In this document: in pieces, positions 1 through 6,914 of the stretch
Numbering within the stretch: position 1 is the stretch's first letter
Layout of the letters: every line of letters begins with the position of its first letter
Assembly: GCF_037572775.1 (NCBI RefSeq)
Contig: NZ_JBBHKA010000001.1
Coordinates: 682,001 to 746,000 of the forward strand
From: Ramlibacter sp. PS4R-6
Lineage (GTDB): Bacteria > Pseudomonadota > Gammaproteobacteria > Burkholderiales > Burkholderiaceae_C
DNA: 64,000 nt
Reading direction: 5' to 3'
Position numbers and translations under genes: made by a program
Notes under the pieces: generated by a model
What the model was told of the DNA's origin: nothing
The model's database searches: none
What the model saw: the letters and a program-made list of their open reading frames with translations, nothing else

Positions 1-762
1 TACACCGCCAGCGACGAGAGCGGCGACGCACGCACGTTCACCGAGCAGCTGGCCGAGCGCACCGCCGCGCGCGGCGCGCAATTCCTGTTCGGGCACGACA
101 TCGTCACGCTGGAAAAGCGCGCCGGCGAGATCGCCGCCGTGCACGTGCACGAGCGCGACACCGGCCAGGTGAGCCGCCTGCAGGCCGACGCCTTCGTGGT
201 GGCCTGCGGCTCCTACACCGCGCCGCTGCTGCGCACGGTGGGCGTGGACCTGCCGATCTACCCTGGCAAGGGTTACAGCGCCACCTTCCCGATCCTGAAG
301 CCGGAACTGGCGCCCTTCGTGAGCACGATCGACGACGAGATGAAGATCGCGATGAGCCGCTTCGGCAATGAACTGCGCGTCGCCGGCACCATCGAGCTGG
401 CCGGCTACGACCTGTCGCTCGACACGCCCATCGCCAAGGCGCGCTGCCGCATGCTGAGCGAGCGCATCGAGCGCGTGCTGCCCGGCGTGTGCGACACGCG
501 CAGCGACGAGGAAGGCGGCAACCCGCGCTACTGGACCGGCCTGCGCCCCGCGACGCCGACCAACATCCCCTACATCGGCCGCACGCGCGTCGGCAAGCTG
601 TGGGTCAATGCCGGCCACGGCACGCTGGGCTGGACCCATGGTGCGGGCTCGGGCAAGGCGATGGCGGAACTGATCAGCGGCGAGCGGCCGCAGATGGCGT
701 TCGATTTCGACTTCTACGGCGTGCCCGCCGCCGAACGCCGCCTGACGCCGCAGGCGGCCTGA
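1..762 (+). CDS. dadA: D-amino acid dehydrogenase, C-terminal part (5' end outside window)
   Basis: FAD-dependent oxidation of D-amino acids to 2-oxo acids, with electrons passed to the respiratory chain; acts at the inner face of the cytoplasmic membrane. The frame is open from base 1, so about 253 C-terminal residues are present and the N-terminal FAD Rossmann motif lies upstream of the window. Seen directly: a segment with a GYS-type turn (YPGKGYS), a RYWTGLRP stretch and the closing AGHGTLGWTHGAGSGK motif typical of the DadA/glycine-oxidase FAD site. It stops 3 bp before the end of the convergent ACAD-like gene, so it is probably not part of the module that follows. Related DAO-family oxidases cannot be fully excluded, but the C-terminus is DadA-like. 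Confidence 0.88.
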   Translation, partial: YTASDESGDARTFTEQLAERTAARGAQFLFGHDIVTLEKRAGEIAAVHVHERDTGQVSRLQADAFVVACGSYTAPLLRTVGVDLPIYPGKGYSATFPILKPELAPFVSTIDDEMKIAMSRFGNELRVAGTIELAGYDLSLDTPIAKARCRMLSERIERVLPGVCDTRSDEEGGNPRYWTGLRPATPTNIPYIGRTRVGKLWVNAGHGTLGWTHGAGSGKAMAELISGERPQMAFDFDFYGVPAAERRLTPQAA

Positions 763-765
763 CGC

Positions 766-2022
766 TCAGTCGTCGCGCTCGCCGGGCTCGTAGAGCGTCT
801 CGCGTCCCATCCGGTCCAGCACCAGCTCGGCCGTCCACGGCAGCATCAGCGAGCCGCAGCGGCTGTCGCGGTACAGCCGCTCCAGCGGCAGGTGTTTCAT
901 CATGCTCTGGCCGCCGCAGGTGCGGATGGCCAGCCGGCAGATGTCGTTGGCGCCTTCCATCACCGTGTACTGCGCGGCATACAGGCGCATGCGCACGTCC
1001 TTCGACGGATTGGGCGCGGCTTCCTGGATCGCGCGCACGAAGATCGAGCGCATCGTCTCCAGCTGGATGCGCATCTGCGCCACCGCGACCTGCTTGGTCG
1101 GGTACATGCGGCGCTTCACGGGCGGCTCGCCCGGGACTTCGCCGCGCAGGTAGCTCACGGTGAAGTCGTACGCGGCGTTGGCGATGCCCAGGTAGGTGGG
1201 CGCCAGCGTGAAGAACATCGCCGGCCAGGTCTGCGCACCCTTGAAGTAGACGCCGCGCGGCATGAGCTGTTCGTCGTCGCCGACGAACACGTCCTTGAAC
1301 GTGAGGTTGCGGCTGACGGTGCCGCGCATGCCCAGCGGGTCCCAGTCGCCCGAGATCGCGAAGCCCTCGCTCGTCGCCGGGACCGCGAGGTACAAGGTGT
1401 CGCGCGTGTCGGGGTGGGCGTCGCCCTTGTCCTCGGTGCAGAGCACGCCGTAGTAGTTCGCCGCGCCGGAGAGCGACGCGAAGATCTTGCGCCCGTTCAC
1501 GACCCAGCCGCCGTCGACCTTGCGCGCCGTCGTGCCGAAGGGGGCGCGGCCCGCCGCGGCGGCGCTGCCTTCGGAGAACGGTTGCGCGTAGATCGCGCCG
1601 TCCTTCACGACGCGCGCGAAGTGGATCTCGCGGCGGCGCTGGTGCTCGGCACGCTGCTCGGGCGTCATCGGGATGCCGTCGGCGAGCACACCGGTCCACA
1701 TCGTCGACGACACGTGCATGTTCCACGTGAGCGCGGTGGCGCCGCAGAAGCGCCCGATCTCGGCGCCCGCCATCATGTAGGTGGCGTAGTCGGCGCCCAG
1801 GCCGCCGCTGGCCTTGGGCACGCAGATGCCGAGCAGGCCGCTCGTGCGCAGGTCGTCGTAGTTGGCGAAGGGGAAGCTCGCTTCACGGTCCCATTGCGCC
1901 GCGCGCGGCCCGAACTTCGTGCGCCCGAGTTCGTTGGCCAGCGACAGCAGCGAGCGCTGCTCCGCGGTGAACGGCAGGTCGCCGACGGCGGGCGTGAAAC
2001 CCAGGGTGGGCAAGGCGTCCAT
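766..2022 (-). CDS. acyl-CoA dehydrogenase-fold flavoprotein, possibly a flavin-dependent monooxygenase
   Basis: A 418-residue protein with the full ACAD layout: alpha-helical N-terminus, central beta domain (WDPLGMRGT region) and C-terminal helical bundle ending ERLYRDSR. Classical ACADs have a catalytic glutamate just after this in a YEGT-type motif; here residues 389-397 read CGSLMLPWT, so by my alignment the glutamate position is Leu. It lies 14 bp downstream of the alpha/beta hydrolase and NicX-like genes on the same strand and opposite a flavin reductase. That context fits either an unusual dehydrogenase or an ACAD-fold (group D) monooxygenase using FMNH2/FADH2. The start is the ATG at 2022 (MDALPTL). 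Longer upstream frames are shadows of the hydrolase gene. The fold is secure; the reaction is not. Confidence 0.85.
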   Translation of the reverse strand: MDALPTLGFTPAVGDLPFTAEQRSLLSLANELGRTKFGPRAAQWDREASFPFANYDDLRTSGLLGICVPKASGGLGADYATYMMAGAEIGRFCGATALTWNMHVSSTMWTGVLADGIPMTPEQRAEHQRRREIHFARVVKDGAIYAQPFSEGSAAAAGRAPFGTTARKVDGGWVVNGRKIFASLSGAANYYGVLCTEDKGDAHPDTRDTLYLAVPATSEGFAISGDWDPLGMRGTVSRNLTFKDVFVGDDEQLMPRGVYFKGAQTWPAMFFTLAPTYLGIANAAYDFTVSYLRGEVPGEPPVKRRMYPTKQVAVAQMRIQLETMRSIFVRAIQEAAPNPSKDVRMRLYAAQYTVMEGANDICRLAIRTCGGQSMMKHLPLERLYRDSRCGSLMLPWTAELVLDRMGRETLYEPGERDD

Positions 2023-2036
2023 GGCTCGCGTCTCCT

Positions 2037-2822
2037 TCAGTGCAAGAGCTCGCGCGGCATCGCGAGGAAATTCAGCAGGAAGCCGTCGAACTCGTCCGGC
2101 GCTTCCAGGTTCTGCAGGTGGCCGATGCCGCGCATCTCGATGAAGGTGCTGCGCGGGATCGCGTCGGCCATCTTCTTCATGGTGGCCGGGGGCGCGTTCT
2201 TGTCGTGCTCGCCGGCAACGACCAGCGTGGGCACGGCGATGTTCGGCAGGTTGGCGCGGCGGTCGAAGGTGAGGAGCGCCTCCAGCGCGCGCCGATAAGT
2301 CGCCTGCGGCACCAGCGACATGCAGTGCGTGGCGAGCTTCACGCCCTCGGGCAGGGAACCGGGGCCGACCATCTGCGGCACCAGGATCTCGGCGAGCTCG
2401 GCCATGCTCTTGCCGGCATCCAGCGGCGCGGTGCGCTGCGCGATGAACTCGCGCTGCCAGTCGCCGTCGGGCTTGCCGAAGGACGCCGTGGTGCCACACA
2501 GCACCAGCTTGCTCACCAGGTCCGGGCGGCGCACCACCACCTCCTGCGCCACCATGCCGCCCATGCTGTGGCCGACCAGCGCGACGTTCTCGCACTTCAG
2601 CGCCTCGATCAGGTGGATGCAGCTTTCCGCCAGGCCTTTGAAGGTGTAGGGCTCGATCGGAGCGCTGTGGCCGTAGCCGGGCATGTCCCAGGCAACGGCG
2701 CGATAGCCCTGCGAGGCCAGCGTCTCGACCTGCGGCGCGAAAGCCAGGTGCCCGCCGCCGACGCCATGCAGCATCAGCACCGTGGGGCCGCCGCCGAGGA
2801 CGGTGAAGTTGGGTGTGTTCAT
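2037..2822 (-). CDS. alpha/beta hydrolase, NicD-like candidate (N-formylmaleamate deformylase role possible)
   Basis: A 261-residue alpha/beta hydrolase. Visible elements are the oxyanion HGVGGG loop near residue 20, the nucleophile elbow GHSMGG, the acid in VVAGEHD and the catalytic His in GIGHLQN, so the triad is complete. The start codon at 2822 overlaps the end of the nicX-like gene by 4 bp (translational coupling). In known nicotinate, picolinate and hydroxypyridine pathways the ring-cleavage dioxygenase is followed by N-formylmaleamate deformylase, which is an alpha/beta hydrolase (NicD). The neighbourhood suggests the same role, but NicD itself is not closely similar by eye, so this is inference. 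It could instead be a generic esterase or C-C hydrolase. Confidence 0.85.
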   Translation of the reverse strand: MNTPNFTVLGGGPTVLMLHGVGGGHLAFAPQVETLASQGYRAVAWDMPGYGHSAPIEPYTFKGLAESCIHLIEALKCENVALVGHSMGGMVAQEVVVRRPDLVSKLVLCGTTASFGKPDGDWQREFIAQRTAPLDAGKSMAELAEILVPQMVGPGSLPEGVKLATHCMSLVPQATYRRALEALLTFDRRANLPNIAVPTLVVAGEHDKNAPPATMKKMADAIPRSTFIEMRGIGHLQNLEAPDEFDGFLLNFLAMPRELLH

Positions 2823-3853
2823 GGCAGCACGCGCCCGGCGTCGACGACGACCTGCCCGTCCAGCGCGATGGTGCAGCCGCGCAGCGGCAGGTCGAAGTGG
2901 CCACGCGTGTGGCGGCCCGCGACCTCGTTCGCGCCGGTGCTGTAGAGGAAGTTGCCGGCGAAGGCGCGCAGCTCGGTGCCGTTGAAGTCGCGCTTGTCGT
3001 ACAGCGCCATGCTGTCCCAGCGCGCCGCGGCGTTCAGGCCGTAGCCGACGTGGCTGACCGCGTACGCTTCGCGGTCGCCCCAGGCCGCGATGTAGCTGCG
3101 CATGAGCTCGGCATCGACGCCGTCGCCCTCGATGCGCGTGACGTAGTCGTCCTCGATGCGAAGCGTGACGGGGCGCTCGATGTAGCGCTTGAAGGTGAGG
3201 TTGACGTCGCCGGGCGCGAGCACGAGCGTGCCGCCGACGCTCCCAGCCGCGGGGAAGGCCAGCGCCAGACCGCCCGGCCAGTGGGTCATCGTGCCCGGGC
3301 GCGTCGTATAGCCCCAATTGCCCCCGCAGGTAGCTCCTTCGAGCCGGATGGCGAGATCCGTGCCGGCCGCCGAGGTAACGTGCATCTTCTTGGCAGCACG
3401 CAGACGTTTCACGTGGTCCTTCACCAGCGGCTCCAGCCCATCGGCGGGCACCAGGCGCGCCAGCGCCTCGGGGTGCTCGTTGCTCACGTAGAGCACGCGG
3501 GCGCCGCCTTTCAGGATGGCCGGCAGCTCGGGGGCATGCATCAGGCCTTCGACCGTGCAGTCGAGGACCAGGGTGGAGGCGGCGAGCGCCGAGACGACGG
3601 GTTCGATCCGCTGCAAGGCCGTGCTGGCGCCGGTGGAGCGCACGGGCGGCCCGCTTTCGTGGGGTGTGGGGACTTCGATCGTGAAGGTGCGGCAGCCCAT
3701 CCGGGCGGCGGCCAGGCGGGCGAGGTGCACCAGTTCCGGCCGGCTTTGCGTTTCGCAAAGGACGGCCACCGTATCGCCGGCACGCAGGGCGCAGCGGGCC
3801 AGCACCGCCTCGAAGGCGGCGAGCCAGTCGGCTTCGAGTGTCAGCTGCGCCAT
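2819..3853 (-). CDS. nicX: 2,5-dihydroxypyridine 5,6-dioxygenase-like protein (NicX family)
   Basis: A 344-residue member of the aminopeptidase-T-like/NicX family. NicX is a non-haem Fe(II) dioxygenase that opens 2,5-dihydroxypyridine to N-formylmaleamate. The C-terminal half resembles what I recall of Pseudomonas putida NicX: SHVGYGLN, RWDSMALYD, GNFLYSTG and HFDLPLRG all have near-identical counterparts. The expected 2-His-1-carboxylate iron ligands fall at His268, His319 and Asp321, almost the positions recalled for NicX (265, 318, 320). The ATG at 3853 is chosen because an AGGAC Shine-Dalgarno sits 5 nt upstream; an in-frame ATG at 3892 would start inside the palindrome. It is first in the minus-strand nicX-hydrolase-ACAD set, divergent from the flavin reductase. 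A related ring-cleaving substrate is possible. Confidence 0.82.
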   Translation of the reverse strand: MAQLTLEADWLAAFEAVLARCALRAGDTVAVLCETQSRPELVHLARLAAARMGCRTFTIEVPTPHESGPPVRSTGASTALQRIEPVVSALAASTLVLDCTVEGLMHAPELPAILKGGARVLYVSNEHPEALARLVPADGLEPLVKDHVKRLRAAKKMHVTSAAGTDLAIRLEGATCGGNWGYTTRPGTMTHWPGGLALAFPAAGSVGGTLVLAPGDVNLTFKRYIERPVTLRIEDDYVTRIEGDGVDAELMRSYIAAWGDREAYAVSHVGYGLNAAARWDSMALYDKRDFNGTELRAFAGNFLYSTGANEVAGRHTRGHFDLPLRGCTIALDGQVVVDAGRVLP

Positions 3854-3873
3854 GGATGTCCTGCTTTGGGAGC

Positions 3874-3893
3874 ATAATACATGAATATTCATG
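3874..3893. promoter_or_regulatory. candidate MarR operator and minus-strand -10 element in the nicX / flavin reductase divergent region
   Basis: CATGAATATTCATG at 3880-3893 is a perfect 14-bp palindrome in an AT-rich island within GC-rich DNA. Immediately beside it, 3874-3879 reads TATTAT on the minus strand, a good -10 hexamer that would place the nicX transcript start shortly before its Shine-Dalgarno. The palindrome lies between two divergent genes, and a MarR-family gene follows the flavin reductase. MarR proteins bind such palindromes, so autoregulation and control of both arms are inferred. The palindrome also contains the flavin reductase ATG. Confidence 0.45.
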
Positions 3894-4414
3894 CAATCAG
3901 ACTCGTGAGCCCGCCCCGCAAAGCGCAGCCGCCGGCCTTCTCCGCGCAGGAGTTCCGCAGCGCGCTGGGCATGTTCGCGACCGGCGTGACCATCGTCACG
4001 GCGCGCGCGGCCGACGGATCGGTCATCGGGCTGACGGCCAACTCGTTCAACTCCGTGTCGCTGGACCCGCCGCTGGTGCTGTGGAGCCTGGCGCAGGCCG
4101 CCGGCTCGCTGCCGGTGTTTCGCGCGGGCTCGCACTACGCGATCAACATCCTCGCCAAGGACCAGAAGCTGCTGGCCGAGCGCTTCGCCACCAAGGGCGC
4201 CGACCGCTGGAAGGGCGTGCAGTTCGCCGACGGCCTGGGCGGCGCGCCGCTGATCGAGGGCGCCGCCGCCACCTTCGAGTGCTTCAACCGCAGCCGCTAC
4301 GAGGAAGGCGACCACGTGATCTTCGTCGGCGAGGTCGAGCGTTGCAGCTGGCGCGCCGGCGCCTCGCCGCTGCTGTTCCACGGCGGGCGCTACTACACGG
4401 AACACCCCTTCTGA
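3881..4414 (+). CDS. flavin reductase domain protein (HpaC/DIM6-NTAB type)
   Basis: A 177-residue FMN-binding split-barrel reductase. The signature FRSALGMFATGVTIVTA and the segment LTANSFNSVSLDPPLVL are typical of NAD(P)H:flavin oxidoreductases that feed reduced flavin to two-component monooxygenases. The ATG at 3881 has GGGAG 8 nt upstream but lies inside the 14-bp palindrome; the conserved domain begins only near residue 25, so a downstream start (GTG near 3905) is possible. It is followed after one base by the MarR gene. The likely partner is the ACAD-fold flavoprotein encoded at 766-2022 on the other strand; that pairing is inference. Confidence 0.9.
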   Translation: MNIHAIRLVSPPRKAQPPAFSAQEFRSALGMFATGVTIVTARAADGSVIGLTANSFNSVSLDPPLVLWSLAQAAGSLPVFRAGSHYAINILAKDQKLLAERFATKGADRWKGVQFADGLGGAPLIEGAAATFECFNRSRYEEGDHVIFVGEVERCSWRAGASPLLFHGGRYYTEHPF

Positions 4415-4415
4415 A

Positions 4416-4841
4416 GTGGCCGAGCCGCGCTTCATCGACGACTACCTCGGCTACCTCCTCGGGCAGGCCAACCATGCGCTGTACAAGGAGTTCGACGCGC
4501 ACGTGCGCGCCGCCGGCCTGAGCTCGATCGAATGGCGCGTGCTGGCGACGCTGCACGACGGCGAGCCGCTCACGGTGAGCCAGCTGGCGCACGAGGTGCT
4601 GTCGAAACAGCCGACGGTGACCAAGCTGGTCCAGCGCATGACGGACCAGGGATGGGTGGCGCTGCTCGCGGACCCGTCGGACCAGCGGCGCACGCTGGTG
4701 ACCGTCACGGCCGCCGGGCGGCGCCTCGTCAAGCCGCTCGTCACCCGCGCGCGCGCCCACGAGACGGCGAAACTCAACGCGCTGGGCGCTTCCGAGAAGG
4801 TCGCGCTGAAGAAGCTCCTGACGAAGATCGCCGGCCGGTAG
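4416..4841 (+). CDS. MarR-family transcriptional regulator
   Basis: A 141-residue winged-helix regulator. The recognition helix (LSKQPTVTKLVQRM) and the beta-wing with the family DxR motif (DPSDQRRT) are intact. The start is a GTG at 4416, one base after the flavin reductase stop, so the two are likely translated together. MarR proteins usually repress adjacent degradation or efflux genes and release DNA when a phenolic or heteroaromatic ligand binds; NicR of nicotinate degradation belongs to this family. The 3880-3893 palindrome is the natural operator candidate. The ligand is unknown. Confidence 0.92.
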   Translation: MAEPRFIDDYLGYLLGQANHALYKEFDAHVRAAGLSSIEWRVLATLHDGEPLTVSQLAHEVLSKQPTVTKLVQRMTDQGWVALLADPSDQRRTLVTVTAAGRRLVKPLVTRARAHETAKLNALGASEKVALKKLLTKIAGR

Positions 4842-4859
4842 CAAGCTAACATCGGCCGC

Positions 4860-5756
4860 ATGGTCGAACGCAAAGCCCACCTCGACACGCTCGCGGTGTC
4901 CCTCCTCATCGCCTGCTGCCTGTTCTGGGGCCTGCAGCAGCTCCTGATCAAGACCACCGTGGTCGAGGTGCCGCCACTGTGGCAGGCCTCCATCCGCTTC
5001 TTCGGCGCGACGGTGCTGCTGGGCATCTGGTGCGCGCTGCGCGGCGTGAAGCTGTTCGACCGAGACGGCAGCCTGCCCGGCGGCTTGCTCGCCGGCGTGC
5101 TGTTCGCCGCCGAATTCACCTGCATCTACCTGGGCCTGCGCGACACCACCGCCTCGCGGCTGACGGTGTTCCTCTACACCTCGCCCTTCGTGGTGGCGAT
5201 CCTCATGCCGCGCATCTCGAAGGCCGAGACGCTGTCACGCATCCAGTGGGTCGGCCTGGTCATCGCATTCGCCGCGGTGGCGCTGGCGTTCAGCGAGGGC
5301 TTCCACGGCGAGACCACCGCGCGCCAGCTGCGCGGCGATGCCCTGGCGCTCGCCGCGGGCACGCTGTGGGGCCTGACCACCATCGTCATCCGCGCGACGA
5401 AGATGGCGACGATCTCGGCGGAAAAGACGCTCTTCTACCAGGTGGCGGTGACCGCCGTGGTCGCGCCCTTCCTGTCGCTGGCGCTCGGCGAATCCTGGTC
5501 GCTGTCGTACTCGACCTATGCCTGGGGCTCGATCGCGGCGCAGACCGTCATCGGCGCCTTCGCCAGCTACCTCGCCTGGATGTGGCTGCTGCGGCACTAC
5601 CCTGCGACGCAGATGGCCTCGTTCACCTTCCTCACGCCGGTGTTCGCGCTGGTGTTCGGCGTGGCGCTGCTGCACGAGCCGCTCACGACGCAGCTCGTGC
5701 TGGCGCTCGTCGGCGTCGCCGCCGGCATCGTGCTGGTGAACCGGCGCAAGGCCTAG
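4860..5756 (+). CDS. EamA/DMT-superfamily transporter
   Basis: A 298-residue integral membrane protein with about ten predicted TM helices in two EamA repeats (first half from LAVSLLIACCLFWGL, second from GDALALAAGTLWGLTTIVIR). DMT members of this type export metabolites or amino acids and sometimes import them; the substrate cannot be read from sequence. It starts 18 bp after the MarR gene on the same strand and may belong to that transcription unit. It ends with a 4-bp tail-to-tail overlap with the Rieske oxygenase gene. Confidence 0.9.
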   Translation: MVERKAHLDTLAVSLLIACCLFWGLQQLLIKTTVVEVPPLWQASIRFFGATVLLGIWCALRGVKLFDRDGSLPGGLLAGVLFAAEFTCIYLGLRDTTASRLTVFLYTSPFVVAILMPRISKAETLSRIQWVGLVIAFAAVALAFSEGFHGETTARQLRGDALALAAGTLWGLTTIVIRATKMATISAEKTLFYQVAVTAVVAPFLSLALGESWSLSYSTYAWGSIAAQTVIGAFASYLAWMWLLRHYPATQMASFTFLTPVFALVFGVALLHEPLTTQLVLALVGVAAGIVLVNRRKA

Positions 5757-6856
5757 AAACGCAGCAGCAGCTCGTGCGGGCGCACGGGCTCCTTCTCGGC
5801 GGGAACGCGCTTCGCCTCCTCTTCCTGCTCGGCGGCGATCCGCTTGGACAGGGTCAGGCGGAAGTGCGACAGCGCCGCGTCGGCTGCGATCGCCTGCATG
5901 CGGAAAGCCGCATCGGTGTCCAGCACCTTCTGCTGGTGCTCGATGATGTGCTTGTCCTCCATGAAACCTTCGATCAGGCTGTCGCGCAGCGAGCGCGACA
6001 CGTTGGCGTCGCTGCCCTCGAAGTTGTTCAGGTAGACGAAGAAGAAGTGCGTGGTGCGCCGCGTCTCGGGCGTCATGAACTGGCAGTTGCGGTATTCGCG
6101 CGTGCCTTCGCGGTTGCCGCGCTCGCTGCCGCTGCCGGCCGGCGAGAACATCGACTCCAGGAAGAAGATGCCGGGCACCAGCATGCGGCCAATGTTGCGG
6201 CGGTCGACGTGCCGGTCCTTCTCGTCCGCGGGCAGCACCTTCCTGTGGAAGGGCGGCGGCGCGGCGTCCATGTGCCAGCGCTCGACACGGAAGCCGTCGT
6301 CCAGGCGCTCGACCGCCACCGGCTTCGTCTTGTACGCGTACTCCTCCGAGCCGCCCAGCGTATGCGTGTGCACGAAAGCCAGGTGCGCGAAGTCCGACAG
6401 GTTGTCGACGATCAGCAGCCAGTTGGCGTCGTAGTGCATGTACTCGGGGATGCCCTTCCACTGCGGATCGCGCAGGTAGGGGTAGTCGACGATCAGCGCC
6501 GGGTCGGCCTTGTCGGCATCCCCCATCCAGATCCACACCAGGTGGTCCTTTTCGACGACGGGAAAGCTGCGCACGCCGAGCTTGGCCGGGATGGTCTCCT
6601 GGCCCGGGATCTGGATGCACTTGCCCGACGGGTCGAATTTCAGGCCGTGGTACATGCAGCGCACGCAATCGCCCTCGCGCCGGCCGATGGACAGCGGCGC
6701 GCCGCGGTGGCAGCAGCGGTCGCGCAGCGCGACCACGCGCCCGCTCTCGCCCTTGTAGAGGAGCACCGGCTCCTCCAGAAGCGTGCGCGCCAGCATGCGG
6801 CCGTCGACCAGTTCGTGGTCCCAGCAGGCCACGTACCAGCAATTCTTCAGGAACAT
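5753..6856 (-). CDS. Rieske [2Fe-2S] aromatic ring-hydroxylating oxygenase, large subunit (VanA/phthalate-dioxygenase-like)
   Basis: A 367-residue terminal oxygenase. The Rieske cluster ligands are visible as RCCHRGAP (CxH) and CMYHGLKFD (CxxH). The mononuclear iron site is the NLSDFAHLAFVHTHTLG segment, with the Asp that bridges subunits and two His ligands. Length and single-subunit organisation fit the phthalate dioxygenase/vanillate O-demethylase group, which needs a separate flavin/ferredoxin reductase; none is encoded nearby. Substrates of this group include aryl ethers and aromatic acids. The gene appears monocistronic, 58 bp downstream of aacS. Confidence 0.9.
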   Translation of the reverse strand: MFLKNCWYVACWDHELVDGRMLARTLLEEPVLLYKGESGRVVALRDRCCHRGAPLSIGRREGDCVRCMYHGLKFDPSGKCIQIPGQETIPAKLGVRSFPVVEKDHLVWIWMGDADKADPALIVDYPYLRDPQWKGIPEYMHYDANWLLIVDNLSDFAHLAFVHTHTLGGSEEYAYKTKPVAVERLDDGFRVERWHMDAAPPPFHRKVLPADEKDRHVDRRNIGRMLVPGIFFLESMFSPAGSGSERGNREGTREYRNCQFMTPETRRTTHFFFVYLNNFEGSDANVSRSLRDSLIEGFMEDKHIIEHQQKVLDTDAAFRMQAIAADAALSHFRLTLSKRIAAEQEEEAKRVPAEKEPVRPHELLLRF

Positions 6857-6914
6857 GGAAGCATGCTAATACCCGGGCGGCCCCGATTCAATCCGCTGCA
6901 ACCCCATGGCGGGC

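Noticed and set aside
1-2022. dadA as part of the pyridine-type module
   Set aside because: It is on the opposite strand, convergent, and has a separate function. Proximity alone is not enough.
3873-3878. CATAAT as a plus-strand -10 for the flavin reductase
   Set aside because: The transcript would start inside the reading frame, after the ATG. The minus-strand reading as a nicX -10 fits better.
3854-3892. Longer nicX start at ATG 3892
   Set aside because: It would begin inside the palindrome. The Shine-Dalgarno AGGAC favours the ATG at 3853, and NicX family length agrees.
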